Of a stretch of 64,000 nt of DNA, positions 40,811 to 49,743 are shown one piece after another (positions within the stretch are counted from its first letter, which is position 1; each line of letters starts with the position of its first letter). The DNA is from CAXBBB01 sp963815505 (GTDB taxonomy: Bacteria; Bacteroidota; Rhodothermia; Rhodothermales; BA12), in NCBI GenBank assembly GCA_963815505.1, contig CAWFGU010000003.1, positions 99,480 through 163,479 of the forward strand, read 5' to 3'. The notes beneath the pieces are model-generated. The model saw only the letters and a list, made by a program, of their open reading frames with translations, was not told where the DNA came from and ran no database searches. The translations under genes were made by a program, and so were the position numbers.

Positions 40811-41595
40811 CGTCCGCCCTTCCCACGATTACGGCGCTCTGGACGCGCGAGGTGCGCAAGTTCGTCCGCGAGCGCAGCCGCATCGTCGGCGCACTGGTGC
40901 AACCGCTGGCGTTCTGGCTGCTGCTCGGCCTGGGTTTCGGCGGCACGTTCCAGATGCCCGCTTCCGAACTGAGCGGAGCTGCCGACCTCGACTACCTCGC
41001 GTACCTGTTTCCCGGCATCCTGACACTGGTCGCCCTGTTCACCGCCATCTTCTCGACGATTTACGTCGTTGATGAGCGGCAGAGCGGGTTCTTGCAGGCC
41101 GCGCTGGTGTCGCCCGCGCCGCGCTGGGCCGTCACGCTGGGCAGTCTGCTGGGAGGCACGAGTCTGTCGGTGGCGCAAGGCGCCTTGTTTCTGGCGGCGG
41201 CCCCATTCGCCGGATTTGTGCTAAGCGCCGGCGGTATCCTCCTGGCTCTGGCGACGCTTGGGCTGCTGGCGCTGGCGTTTTCGTCGCTCGGCTACGTGAT
41301 CGCGTGGAAGGTGAGCACGACGCGCGGCTTCCACGGGCTGATGAACGCCGTCTTGCTGCCGCTGTGGTTCGTGTCGGGCGCCGCGTTTCCCCCCGGAGGA
41401 GCACCTGCCGCCCTCGCCTGGGCGATCCGCCTCAACCCGGTCCACTATGGCGTCGAAACCCTCCGCGCCGCCCTCTACCTGCCTGGTGCATCACCAATAG
41501 ATGGACCATCGGTGGTATTGGGTTTTGCCGTCACGCTCGCGTTTGCCCTCGCCATGTTGGCTTGGGCCACGGCTGTCACGCGCCGACCCGCCTGA
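40807..41595 (+). CDS. ABC-2 type transporter permease
   Basis: A 262-residue membrane protein with six predicted helices and the ABC-2 layout: an N-terminal cytoplasmic segment (LWTREVRKFVRERSRIVGAL), a first helix, a large loop, YLFPGILTLVALFTAIFSTI, the coupling region VVDERQSGFLQAALVSP, and the late motif NAVLLPLWFVSGAAFPP. This is the membrane partner of the preceding ATPase, with which it overlaps by four bases (ATGA). It is the fourth gene of the heme A operon. The closest known themes are daunorubicin-type or cytochrome-linked exporters; the substrate cannot be told from sequence. Confidence 0.9.
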   Translation: MTSALPTITALWTREVRKFVRERSRIVGALVQPLAFWLLLGLGFGGTFQMPASELSGAADLDYLAYLFPGILTLVALFTAIFSTIYVVDERQSGFLQAALVSPAPRWAVTLGSLLGGTSLSVAQGALFLAAAPFAGFVLSAGGILLALATLGLLALAFSSLGYVIAWKVSTTRGFHGLMNAVLLPLWFVSGAAFPPGGAPAALAWAIRLNPVHYGVETLRAALYLPGASPIDGPSVVLGFAVTLAFALAMLAWATAVTRRPA

Positions 41596-41628
41596 CGAAC
41601 CGCGCTCGTGCCCACGCATTCCCAACCG

Positions 41629-42693
41629 ATGGAAGCTCCCCTCCCCAACCTGCTTGCGCTGGGCCGCTCGGACCTGGCGCGCGTCGTCAAGGAAGCTGGT
41701 CAGCCGTCGTTCCGGACCGATCAACTCGTGCGGTGGATGTGGAACCGACGCGTGGCATCCGTCGGCGAGATGGACAATCTGCCCAAAAAGCTGCGCACCC
41801 ACCTCGGCCAACACTTTCGCCTCCAGCCGCCGACCATCACGCGCCTGCAGCGAGCGACCGACCAGACGATCAAGGCGCTGATCCGATTGGACAGCGGACG
41901 ACAGGTCGAAGCCGTATTGATCCCCGACTTCGACGACGAAGGGGCGGCGAAAAGGCTGACTGTTTGCGTGTCAAGCCAGGTCGGATGTGCGATGGCGTGT
42001 TCGTTCTGCGCGACGGGTACGATGGGCTTCCACCAGAACCTGACGCCAGGCGAGATTGCGAGCCAGGTGACGGCGATGGACGCGCTGGCGCACGAACACT
42101 TTGGAGCGGCGGTGACGAACGTCGTGTTCATGGGCATGGGCGAGCCGATGCTCAACCTGCCCAGTGTCGTTGCGGCGCTCGACCTGATGACGGCCGACGA
42201 CGCCATCGGCCTTTCGGCCAAGCGGATTACCGTATCGACGGTCGGGCTGGCCCGCCGCATCCGCGACTTCGCCGACCTCGATCTGAAAGTCCGCCTCGCT
42301 GTGTCGCTCCATGCGCCCGACGACGTCAAGCGCAGCCGCATCATGCCCGTCAACCGCAGCCACGCGACGGATCTGACCGCCTTGCGCGAAGCGCTGCAAC
42401 ATTACTATAGGACAACTGGCCTGGGAATCACCTACGAATACTGCATGTTCGCGGGCTACAACGACGGCGAGAACGATGCGCGTGCCCTAGCTCGGGTGTC
42501 CGGTTGGGTGCCTTCGAAGGTCAATCTGATCATGTATAATCCGGTTGAAGGGCTGGACTTCCAGCCGTCCGACGAAGGCACACTCGACCGGTTTCTGGGC
42601 ATCCTCGCTGCCAAGCGCGTCACGGTTACGGTTCGTCGGAGTCGGGGGCAAGACATCGATGCGGCGTGCGGGCAGTTAGCGATCTCGGGATAG
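41629..42693 (+). CDS. rlmN: 23S rRNA A2503 / tRNA A37 C2-methyltransferase
   Basis: A 354-residue radical SAM enzyme that methylates A2503 of 23S rRNA and A37 of some tRNAs. The 4Fe-4S cluster motif is CAMACSFC (CxxxCxxC) within VSSQVGCAMACSFCATGTMG. The N-terminal RNA-binding helix domain (FRTDQLVRWMWNRRVASVGE), VVFMGMGEPMLNL and the late Cys in DIDAACGQLA, which carries the methyl group, are all present. RlmN fits better than Cfr by the GFHQNLTPGEI context. The ATG at 41629 is used; a GTG at 41608 would add seven residues. It begins 33 bases after the ABC permease stop. Confidence 0.94.
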   Translation: MEAPLPNLLALGRSDLARVVKEAGQPSFRTDQLVRWMWNRRVASVGEMDNLPKKLRTHLGQHFRLQPPTITRLQRATDQTIKALIRLDSGRQVEAVLIPDFDDEGAAKRLTVCVSSQVGCAMACSFCATGTMGFHQNLTPGEIASQVTAMDALAHEHFGAAVTNVVFMGMGEPMLNLPSVVAALDLMTADDAIGLSAKRITVSTVGLARRIRDFADLDLKVRLAVSLHAPDDVKRSRIMPVNRSHATDLTALREALQHYYRTTGLGITYEYCMFAGYNDGENDARALARVSGWVPSKVNLIMYNPVEGLDFQPSDEGTLDRFLGILAAKRVTVTVRRSRGQDIDAACGQLAISG

Positions 42694-42759
42694 TGGAGCA
42701 GATTACCGGTGCGCTACGTGTCGGCGCGAACCGCGTATGAGCATTGGGATAGATCAGGC

Positions 42760-44319
42760 ATGTCTGACCTTCCTGCCCTCCACGTTGTCTGGTTCAAGCG
42801 CGATCTGCGCGTCCGCGACCACGCTCCGCTGACCCACGCCATCGCCCAAGCCCAGGCGAGCGGTGGCGCGGTTCTGCCCCTCTACGTCGCCGAGCCGAGT
42901 GTGTCGGGTGCTGACGATTTTTCGGCGCGGCACTGGACGTTCGTTCGCGAGAGCCTGATCCACTTGCGCGCCTCGCTCGGTCTGCGCGGCCAACCGCTGA
43001 TCGTTCGGCACGGCGAAGTCGTCGACGTGCTGGCGGACGTTCGCCACCGCCTCGGCCCGTTCGTGCTCCACGCACACGAGGAGACTGGCGCCGAGGCGAC
43101 GTACGCGCGCGACCGGGCCGTCCAGGACTGGTGCGCGTCGACAGATACGCCGTTTCACGAGACGTGGCAGACGGGCGTCGTCCGTCGGCTGGACACGCGC
43201 GACCGCTGGGCCAAGACGTGGGAGGCACGCATGAGTACCGATCCACTCCAGGCTCCCGAGGCCATTCCGAGCCTTTCGGACGCGGGGATCGACCTCGTAC
43301 CGGGCGACATCCCGACGCACGCTGATCTGGGCCTGACCCAAGAGGCGTCAGCGCTCTTTTTGCGTGCTGGAGAACGCGAAGCGTGGCACGTACTGCACTC
43401 GTTTTTATATGAGCGAGGCGAGCAGTATTTCAGCGGCCTGAGCACTCCCGTTCGTGCGTTCCATGAGTGCTCGCGCATCAGCGTCCACCTGACGTGGGGC
43501 ACGATCTCGATGCGCAGTGTCGTCCACGCCACGCGTGCGCGGAAGGCTGACCTCGATCACCTCGCACCGGATGACCGCAAAGCATGGAGTAAGAGTCTGC
43601 GCGCGTTCGAGAGCCGGTTGCACTGGCACTGTCACTTCATGCAAAAGCTCGAAGACGAGCCGCAGATCGAGTTTCGCAGCTACATTCCCGCTTTTGATGA
43701 CTTACGCGGCAGCGAGTGGGATCAAGACCGATTCGAAGCGTGGCGCGACGGGCGGACCGGCTTTCCGTTCGTCGACGCCTGTATGCGAGCGCTGGCGGCG
43801 ACGGGCTATCTCAATTTCCGAATGCGCGCCATGATCACGTCCTTCGCCGCTTACGACCTCTGGCTCGACTGGCGCGGGCTGCATGGTTACCTCGCCCGAG
43901 CGTGGCTCGACTACGAGCCCGGCATCCACCTGGCGCAGCTCCAGATGCAATCCGGCACGACGGGCATTAACAGCGTCCGCATCTACAACCCAACCAAGCA
44001 GGGCTACGATCACGACCCGGATGGCACGTTCATCCGCCGCTGGGTGCCCGAGCTGGCCCACCTTCCCGGCGTCCTCGTCCACGAGCCGCACAAGATCACG
44101 CCCATCGAAGCCGCTGGGCTGGGTTTCTGCGCGGGCGTGGATTACCCGCTGCCGATCGTCGACCACCTTGACGCCTCGCGGACGGCCAAGGAGCGCATCT
44201 ACGCCCTCAAACGCCAACCTGAGATTCGCGAGCAGGCCGACGCTGTCATGGAAAAGCACGGCAGTCGCAAAAAGCCGTCGTCGCGCAAACGTCCTCCCGC
44301 CAAACGCCCTACTACCTAG
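42760..44319 (+). CDS. cryptochrome/DNA photolyase family flavoprotein
   Basis: A 519-residue protein with an N-terminal antenna-type Rossmann domain (LHVVWFKRDLRVRDHAPL) and a C-terminal helical FAD domain (LHWHCHFMQKLEDEPQ, GFPFVDACMRALAATGYLNF, MRAMITSFAAYDLWLDWR, HLAQLQMQSGTTGINSVRIY). The last motif is the region that binds FAD and contacts DNA. A basic tail (SRKKPSSRKRPPAKRP) could add DNA affinity. The LHWHCHFMQKLED context differs from classical class I CPD photolyases and suggests a bacterial cryptochrome-like subclass; repair activity is not certain. The ATG at 42760 is preferred over 42709 because it begins just before the conserved first strand. Confidence 0.85.
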   Translation: MSDLPALHVVWFKRDLRVRDHAPLTHAIAQAQASGGAVLPLYVAEPSVSGADDFSARHWTFVRESLIHLRASLGLRGQPLIVRHGEVVDVLADVRHRLGPFVLHAHEETGAEATYARDRAVQDWCASTDTPFHETWQTGVVRRLDTRDRWAKTWEARMSTDPLQAPEAIPSLSDAGIDLVPGDIPTHADLGLTQEASALFLRAGEREAWHVLHSFLYERGEQYFSGLSTPVRAFHECSRISVHLTWGTISMRSVVHATRARKADLDHLAPDDRKAWSKSLRAFESRLHWHCHFMQKLEDEPQIEFRSYIPAFDDLRGSEWDQDRFEAWRDGRTGFPFVDACMRALAATGYLNFRMRAMITSFAAYDLWLDWRGLHGYLARAWLDYEPGIHLAQLQMQSGTTGINSVRIYNPTKQGYDHDPDGTFIRRWVPELAHLPGVLVHEPHKITPIEAAGLGFCAGVDYPLPIVDHLDASRTAKERIYALKRQPEIREQADAVMEKHGSRKKPSSRKRPPAKRPTT

Positions 44320-44439
44320 TCGCAGTGGGTGCGAGCGGGATGTCCCACGGCGACCTTCGTTTTCGCCGGTTCGTTGCGCTGGCTCATGGGCCCACCGTGC
44401 CAAGCGGCGTTGCTCGGCCTACCACCTAAACTCATCACC

Positions 44440-44811
44440 ATGGACTTTCTCGACGCCTCCTGGGTCACCCATATTCAATGGCCCGCCATGGTCGCCACGC
44501 TAGGCGCCGCGTTTCTGGTCGGCACGCGGTCGGCGCGGTTGCGGCTGTGGGGTTTCTGGATCTTCGTCGCCAGCAACGTGCTCTGGGTCGTGTGGGCGCT
44601 GCCCGAAGCAGCGTGGGCGCTGATCGTGCTCCAGGTGGGCCTGTTCGTACTCAACGTTCGAGGCGCCAAGCAAAACGAGCCCGAAGCCGAAGAGGAAGCG
44701 CAGAGCGGCGAGTCGGTCGTAGAAGCGTTGGAGCACGAAGTGGTCGGCGGCGACGAGCAGCCGCGCAGACCGAAAGCCGACGAACCCGCACCGGTCGTAG
44801 CCGGTTCGTAG
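44440..44811 (+). CDS. small membrane protein, unknown function
   Basis: The product is 123 residues with three hydrophobic segments (IQWPAMVATLGAAFLVGT, WGFWIFVASNVLWVVWAL, AWALIVLQVGLFVLNVRG) and an acidic cytoplasmic tail of about 50 residues (EPEAEEEAQSGESVVEALE). The paired Trp-rich helices with NVLWVVWAL recall small PnuC-like or sugar-transporter half proteins, but this is only an impression. The ATG at 44440 starts directly before the first helix; the open frame upstream shows no conserved features. It follows the photolyase gene by 120 bases. Confidence 0.6.
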   Translation: MDFLDASWVTHIQWPAMVATLGAAFLVGTRSARLRLWGFWIFVASNVLWVVWALPEAAWALIVLQVGLFVLNVRGAKQNEPEAEEEAQSGESVVEALEHEVVGGDEQPRRPKADEPAPVVAGS

Positions 44812-44880
44812 CGCCGACGAGGGCACGGCGTGGGTCAGTAGGCGCGTACCATGAAAGCTTCCATCTCACCTCCTTTTGCA

Positions 44881-45072
44881 ATGAACGGCAACCCCTTCTC
44901 CAAATATATCATCGGACTCATCGGCGGCATGGGCGTGTTTCTGATCCTTCCGCGCGCCGTCCGCTTCCTGATCCGCAATTTCTTCGTAGGCGTCGCCGCC
45001 GAAGTAGTGACGGTCATCATGGCGGGCCTGCTGGCCGAGAAAGCCGCCGACCGCATCGGCGACAAGCACTGA
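44881..45072 (+). CDS. small glycine-rich membrane protein
   Basis: The product is 63 residues with two hydrophobic stretches (YIIGLIGGMGVFLILP and FVGVAAEVVTVIMAGLLA) separated by a short basic loop (RAVRFLIRN), and a charged C-terminus (EKAADRIGDKH). The ATG at 44881 is chosen; an in-frame ATG at 44851 would add ten residues. Coding nature is supported by codon pattern and the hairpin design only. It lies 86 bases upstream of the HerA-like ATPase gene, in the same direction. Family not recognised. Confidence 0.5.
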   Translation: MNGNPFSKYIIGLIGGMGVFLILPRAVRFLIRNFFVGVAAEVVTVIMAGLLAEKAADRIGDKH

Positions 45073-45158
45073 CGCCGCGTCTTACGGTTGTCACAGCCCG
45101 AGCCGTTGCTTAGCATCCCGGATGCCGAGCGACGGCTCTTCCCTTTCAACCCACTGCC

Positions 45159-46826
45159 ATGACGACCGAATCCGCCAACGACCGCCCCGACCGCATCGGC
45201 GTCGTCACCCACGGCTCGCTAACGGGAGGCGTCGAGATGAAACTGGGCGCGGGCCAGCAGGTCGAGCACGTCACGGCGGGCACGTTCGCCGTCGTTCAGG
45301 GCATGACGCACGACTTCTTTTGCCTGATCACCGACGTGACGATCGACGCGGCCAACGAGCAAATCCTGCTCTATCCTCCCGGCCCGGACGAAACGCTGCT
45401 CCGGCGCGTGATGCAGGGTATGAGCACGTACGCGACCGTCGCGCTCAAACCGATGCTGATGCTGCCCAACGAGGGCTTGCAGGACCTGACCGACGACGAT
45501 CCGCGCCCCGTCAAAACCGTTCCCGCCCACTTCTCGCCGGTCGCCAGAGCCACCAAAGGTGACGTGGCTCGCGTGTTCGGAAGCGCCGAGAACGACCCCA
45601 AACGCTTCTTCGACATCGGCACGCCACTGGGCATGTCGGACGTGCCGGTCTGCATCGACCTGCCCCGACTGGCCGAGCGCTCGTCGGCCGTCTTTGGCAA
45701 GACCGGGACGGGCAAGACGTTTGTGACACGCCTGCTCATGGCCGGATGGATTCACACGCGGACGGCTGTCAACTTGGTGTTCGACATGCACTCGGAGTAC
45801 GGATCATCGGCGCGAGCCGAGGGCGGCGCCAACGTCAAAGGGTTGAAGCAGCTGTTTCCGTCCCAGGTCCGCATCGTCAGCCTCGACCCAGAAGGCACCA
45901 AGCGCAGAGGTGCCCGAGCCGACATCGAAGCCTATCTCTACGCCGACCAGATCGAGCCAGAAGACATCCTCCCGCTCCAGTCGACGCTCAACCTCAACGA
46001 CACCGCTGCCGAGAGCACCAATCTGCTGCGCCGCAAATACGGCACGCGCTGGCTCGCGACGCTGCTCGAAGCCGAGGGCGAAGGCGAGATGGAAGCCATC
46101 GCCGAAGCGACGAATGCCCACCCGTCGGCCCTGTCGGCCTTGCAGCGCCGGCTGCGGCGGTTCGAGCGGCACGGCTTCTTCTCGACCGAGTCGAGCAAAG
46201 GCAAAGTCGACGTGGTCGATGAGATCGTGCAGCGGCTCGAAGAGGGCAAATCGGTGATCTTCGAGTTCGGCCGGTATAGCAGCCTCGACGTGTACCTGCT
46301 CGTGTCGAACGTCGTCACGCGGCGCATCCGGCGGGCGTGGGAGGAGAAGGCCGAGACCTATCTCCAGACCCAGCACGAAGGCGACCGACCCCATCAACTC
46401 GTCATCACGATCGAGGAGGCGCACAAGCTGCTGGCATCGGGCATCGCGCGCGAGACGCCGTTCGGCAAGATCGCCCGGGAGATGCGCAAGTATTTTGTGT
46501 CGCTGCTGATCGTCGACCAGCGCCCGTCGGCCATCGACGACGAGGTGTTGAGCCAGATCGGCACCAAGTTCATCGCGCAACTCTCGGACGAGAAAGACAT
46601 CAACGCCGCACTCGTCGGCACGTCGGGCGCAGGCAGTTTGCGGTCGATTCTGGCGTCGCTCGAATCCAAGCAGCAGGCGCTCGTGCTCGGACACGCGATT
46701 CCGATGCCGCTGGTCGTGAGGACGCGCAGCTACGACGAGGAGTTTTACGCCGCGCTCGGCCACACCGATTATGCCGCGCTGTCGGACGAAGCGCTCGTCG
46801 CCGAGTCCGAGGAGTGGTTCGGGTAG
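45159..46826 (+). CDS. HerA-like ATPase with N-terminal HAS-barrel (DUF87)
   Basis: A 555-residue hexameric-type FtsK/HerA superfamily ATPase. Residues about 10-75 form the HAS-barrel (IGVVTHGSLTGGVEMKLG). The RecA-like core has the P-loop FGKTGTGKTF (residues 179-188), VNLVFDMHSEYG, Walker B LVITIEEAHKLL (about 414-425) and the sensor region LLIVDQRPSAIDDEVLSQIG. In archaea HerA works with the nuclease NurA in DNA end resection; in bacteria related ATPases serve in repair or anti-phage systems. No nurA, sir2 or other effector gene is adjacent. A free-standing HAS-barrel protein is encoded at 14790-15497. The ATG at 45159 is well placed. Confidence 0.88.
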   Translation: MTTESANDRPDRIGVVTHGSLTGGVEMKLGAGQQVEHVTAGTFAVVQGMTHDFFCLITDVTIDAANEQILLYPPGPDETLLRRVMQGMSTYATVALKPMLMLPNEGLQDLTDDDPRPVKTVPAHFSPVARATKGDVARVFGSAENDPKRFFDIGTPLGMSDVPVCIDLPRLAERSSAVFGKTGTGKTFVTRLLMAGWIHTRTAVNLVFDMHSEYGSSARAEGGANVKGLKQLFPSQVRIVSLDPEGTKRRGARADIEAYLYADQIEPEDILPLQSTLNLNDTAAESTNLLRRKYGTRWLATLLEAEGEGEMEAIAEATNAHPSALSALQRRLRRFERHGFFSTESSKGKVDVVDEIVQRLEEGKSVIFEFGRYSSLDVYLLVSNVVTRRIRRAWEEKAETYLQTQHEGDRPHQLVITIEEAHKLLASGIARETPFGKIAREMRKYFVSLLIVDQRPSAIDDEVLSQIGTKFIAQLSDEKDINAALVGTSGAGSLRSILASLESKQQALVLGHAIPMPLVVRTRSYDEEFYAALGHTDYAALSDEALVAESEEWFG

Positions 46827-46889
46827 CTGGGCCGCCGCGCAGCACTCGTTTGGCCTTACTTTCAATCAGTCTTTTCGCCACGTTCCGCG

Positions 46890-47609
46890 ATGTCGTCCCG
46901 CCTCGCCGCTTTTCTCTTCTGCGCCGTCGTCCTGGTGGGATGCAGCTCGTCGGCTCCCCAGTCCGAGCCGACTAGGCCGGACCGAGGCGCGCTCGAAGCG
47001 CTGTACTGGGCGCGCGTCGCCGAGGACCGGTCGCAGTACGTGCAGGCCGATGTGGACTTTATGACCGGCATGATCGGTCACCACGCCCAAGCGCTGGTAA
47101 TGTCCGCCTTCGCCGAGCCCAACGGAGCCGATGCGACCATCCGCACGCTCGCCGCCCGCATCGTCAACGCGCAGCGCGACGAGATCGCGTCCATGCAGAA
47201 GTGGCTTCGCGATCGGGGCGAGCCGGTAGTCACCTACCGCATCGAAGGCGCTCGGCTGATCTTGGGAATCGAAGGCAAACCCGAAGGGACCCCGCTCCCC
47301 GACGCTGGATCACACGACCACAGCTCGATGCCGGGGATGCTGTCGCAAGGACAACTCGACGAACTCCAGGCGGCACGCGGCAGGCTCTTCGACCGCCTGT
47401 TCCTGCATTACATGATCGGTCACCACGGCGGCGCGGTCACGATGGTCGACCAACTGCTCGACGCGGGCGGCGCCAACCTCGACCGCGCTTCGTTCAAGCT
47501 CGCGTCCGACATCAACGCCGACCAGACGACCGAAATCGTCCGCATGCGGCAGATGCTCGAAGCCCGCGGCGGCGCTCCGGCCTCAGCCACGGGCGGACAC
47601 GCTCACTGA
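46890..47609 (+). CDS. DUF305 lipoprotein
   Basis: A 239-residue protein with signal peptide and lipobox (LFCAVVLVGCSSS). It has the DUF305 double motif: MTGMIGHHAQALVMS and, 110 residues later, LHYMIGHHGGAVTMVD, each with the HH-x-x-A pair in a four-helix ferritin-like fold. Between them is a His/Met-containing stretch (AGSHDHSSMPGM), and it ends GGHAH. Some DUF305 proteins, such as cyanobacterial CopM, bind copper; the Met/His content supports metal binding here, but that is inference. It lies 27 bases upstream of the LVIVD-type lipoprotein gene and is probably cotranscribed with it. Confidence 0.87.
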   Translation: MSSRLAAFLFCAVVLVGCSSSAPQSEPTRPDRGALEALYWARVAEDRSQYVQADVDFMTGMIGHHAQALVMSAFAEPNGADATIRTLAARIVNAQRDEIASMQKWLRDRGEPVVTYRIEGARLILGIEGKPEGTPLPDAGSHDHSSMPGMLSQGQLDELQAARGRLFDRLFLHYMIGHHGGAVTMVDQLLDAGGANLDRASFKLASDINADQTTEIVRMRQMLEARGGAPASATGGHAH

Positions 47610-47636
47610 ACTTCTTTTCTCTCCAACCCCAACCTC

Positions 47637-49624
47637 ATGCGCCCACGCTACACTCTCACCGGCACGCTGGCCGTCGCCCTGCTGGCCCTCGGGCTGGCAG
47701 GCTGCGCGTCCAAGAACGGGATGATGCCCAGTTCGACGCCCGTCTCAGTCGCAATCGGCGATGATGCAGGCCGACCTGATGCCGCCTTCGCCCGATCCGC
47801 GCGTCGGCTTGCGCGCAGGCGTATTCGACGCCGCAGGAAGCAGCATGGAACGTCCGCCTCGTCTCGGCGACGCCTCCGCCCCAGTCGTTCGTCGGTGCGT
47901 GGAACTCGGACCTGGCCTTTCAGGGCAACTACGCGTTCCAGGGCAACTTCGACGGCGTGATCGTCTGGGACATTTCCGACCCCGCCAATCCCCAAGTCGT
48001 CACCGAGTACGTCTGTCCGGCCTCGCAGAGCGACGTGTCGGTCTACGGCAACCTGCTCTTCGTCTCGGGCGAAGGCAACGAAGGCCGCCTCGACTGCGGC
48101 GCCCAGGGCGTCGACGAGCGCGTGAGCATGGACCGCCTGCGCGGCATTCGCATTTTCGACATCTCGGACGTGCGCAATCCGCAATACGTCTCGAACGTCC
48201 AGACCTGCCGCGGCTCACACACGCACTCGGTCTTGAAAGACCCCAACGACGACGAAAACGTATACGTCTACGTCTCCGGCTCGGCAGGCGTGCGCCCCGA
48301 CGCCGAACTCGCGGGCTGCTCGGACGCCATGCCCGAAGACGACGACGGAACGGCCCTCTTCCGCATCGAAGTGATCAAGGTCCCGCTCGCCGATCCGACG
48401 CAGGCCGCCATCGTCAGCTCGCCTCGCATCTTCGACAGCCTCCCTGCCCCACCCACGCGCGAGAGCATCTCGCCCGCCGACCAGATCGAACTCGATCAGG
48501 CCCGCGCCGAAGGCAAGTTCGTCGTCTACTTCTTCGGACAGGACCGCATTCTCCCCGACCGAATGATCGGCCCGATGCTGGCCGGTATGGTCGAGCAGAG
48601 AGGTGGAACCGGTGAGCCTACGGCTGCCGACAGCGCCCTGCTGCGCGAACGCTTGCCCGCGATTCTCGCCGAGCGTTTCGGCGGCGCCGACGAGGACGAT
48701 GACGAGGTCCAGCGCGGCCCCAACCAGTGCCACGACATCACGCTCTATCCCGAGATCGGACTGGCAGGCGGCGCGTGCGAAGGCTACGGCTTGCTGCTCG
48801 ACATCTCCAACCCCGCCGCTCCGCGCCGCCTCGACGCCGTCGCCGACTCGAACTTCGCCTACTGGCACAGCGCGACGTTCAACAACGACGGCACCAAGGT
48901 GCTCTTCACCGACGAATGGGGCGGCGGTACCGGTCCCAAGTGCCGCGCCGACGACCCGATGGAGTGGGGCGCCAACGCCATCTTCACGCTCGACGGCACG
49001 GACATGACGTTCCAGAGCTACTACAAACTGCCCGCCGCTCAAACGTCGACCGAGAACTGCGTCGCCCACAACGGCTCGATGATCCCCATTCCTGGGCGCG
49101 ACATCATGGTGCAGAGTTGGTATCAGGGCGGCATCTCGGTCTTCGACTGGACCGATCCGACCAACGCCTACGAGATCGCCTACCACGACCGCGGACCGCT
49201 GGACGCCGACGCGTTGCAGACGGCCGGAAGCTGGTCGGTCTACTGGTACAACGGCAAGCTCATCAGCAGCGAAATCGCGCGTGGTCTGGATATCATGGAG
49301 CTTACGCCAAGCGCTCACCTGAGCGCCAACGAGATCGCCGCTGCCAATACCGTCGTTCTCGAGCGCCTGAACGCCCAGGGACAGCCCAAGTACACGTGGC
49401 CGCCCTCGTTTGCCCTGGCCCGCGCCTACACCGACCAGCTCGAACGTGAGGGCACGCTCGACGCCGCGAAAGTCGCCGCCGTCCGCGCAGGACTGACCGG
49501 AGCCGAATCGACTTCAGGCGCGGCTCGTCGCACCGCCCTGACGACGATGGCCGACGAGATGAGCGGTATGACCAACGCAAAGGCTCGAATGCTCGCCGAA
49601 ACACTCCGCGCGCTGGCTGGCTGA
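47637..49624 (+). CDS. LVIVD-repeat-like exported lipoprotein (two frameshifts near the 5' end)
   Basis: About 660 residues after repair. The start (ATG 47637) encodes a lipobox signal peptide (LLALGLAGCASKN). Shifts at about 47741 and 47840 then link it to MMQADLMPPSPDPRVGLRAG and WNVRLVSATPPPQSFVGAWN. The long frame has beta-propeller features with repeated VWDISDPANPQVV, IFDISDVRNPQYV and LLDISNPAAPRRL blades, the LVIVD-type blade signature. Conserved SGEGNEGR, HTHSVLKDPND, NQCHDITLYPE and AHNGSMIPIPGRD segments resemble surface proteins exported in FCB bacteria. The C-terminal 65 residues are helical, and a decayed copy of them lies at 50619. It follows the DUF305 gene by 27 bases. Confidence 0.8.
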
Positions 49625-49644
49625 TCAAAGCCAACCGAGAACGC

Positions 49645-49685
49645 AAAACGCCGTCGAGAGCACGATGCTTTCGGCGGCGTTTTTT
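49645..49685 (+). terminator. rho-independent terminator of the DUF305-LVIVD unit
   Basis: AAAACGCCG and CGGCGTTTTTT arms, extended inward by CGAGAGCA/TGCTTTCG with few mismatches, form an 18-bp-class stem closed by a short loop and followed by a run of six T. It begins 20 bases past the stop at 49624. It is one of the clearest terminators in the window. Confidence 0.85.
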
Positions 49686-49743
49686 GTCAGACGAGAGTCC
49701 GACCAAGTGCTCGACGCGTCGGCTCCCTCACCCCCTTGGCGAC

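Noticed and set aside
48215..49318. Minus-strand open frame of 367 codons
   Set aside because: Antisense of the LVIVD-type propeller gene, whose DISDP-type blades repeat clearly on the plus strand.
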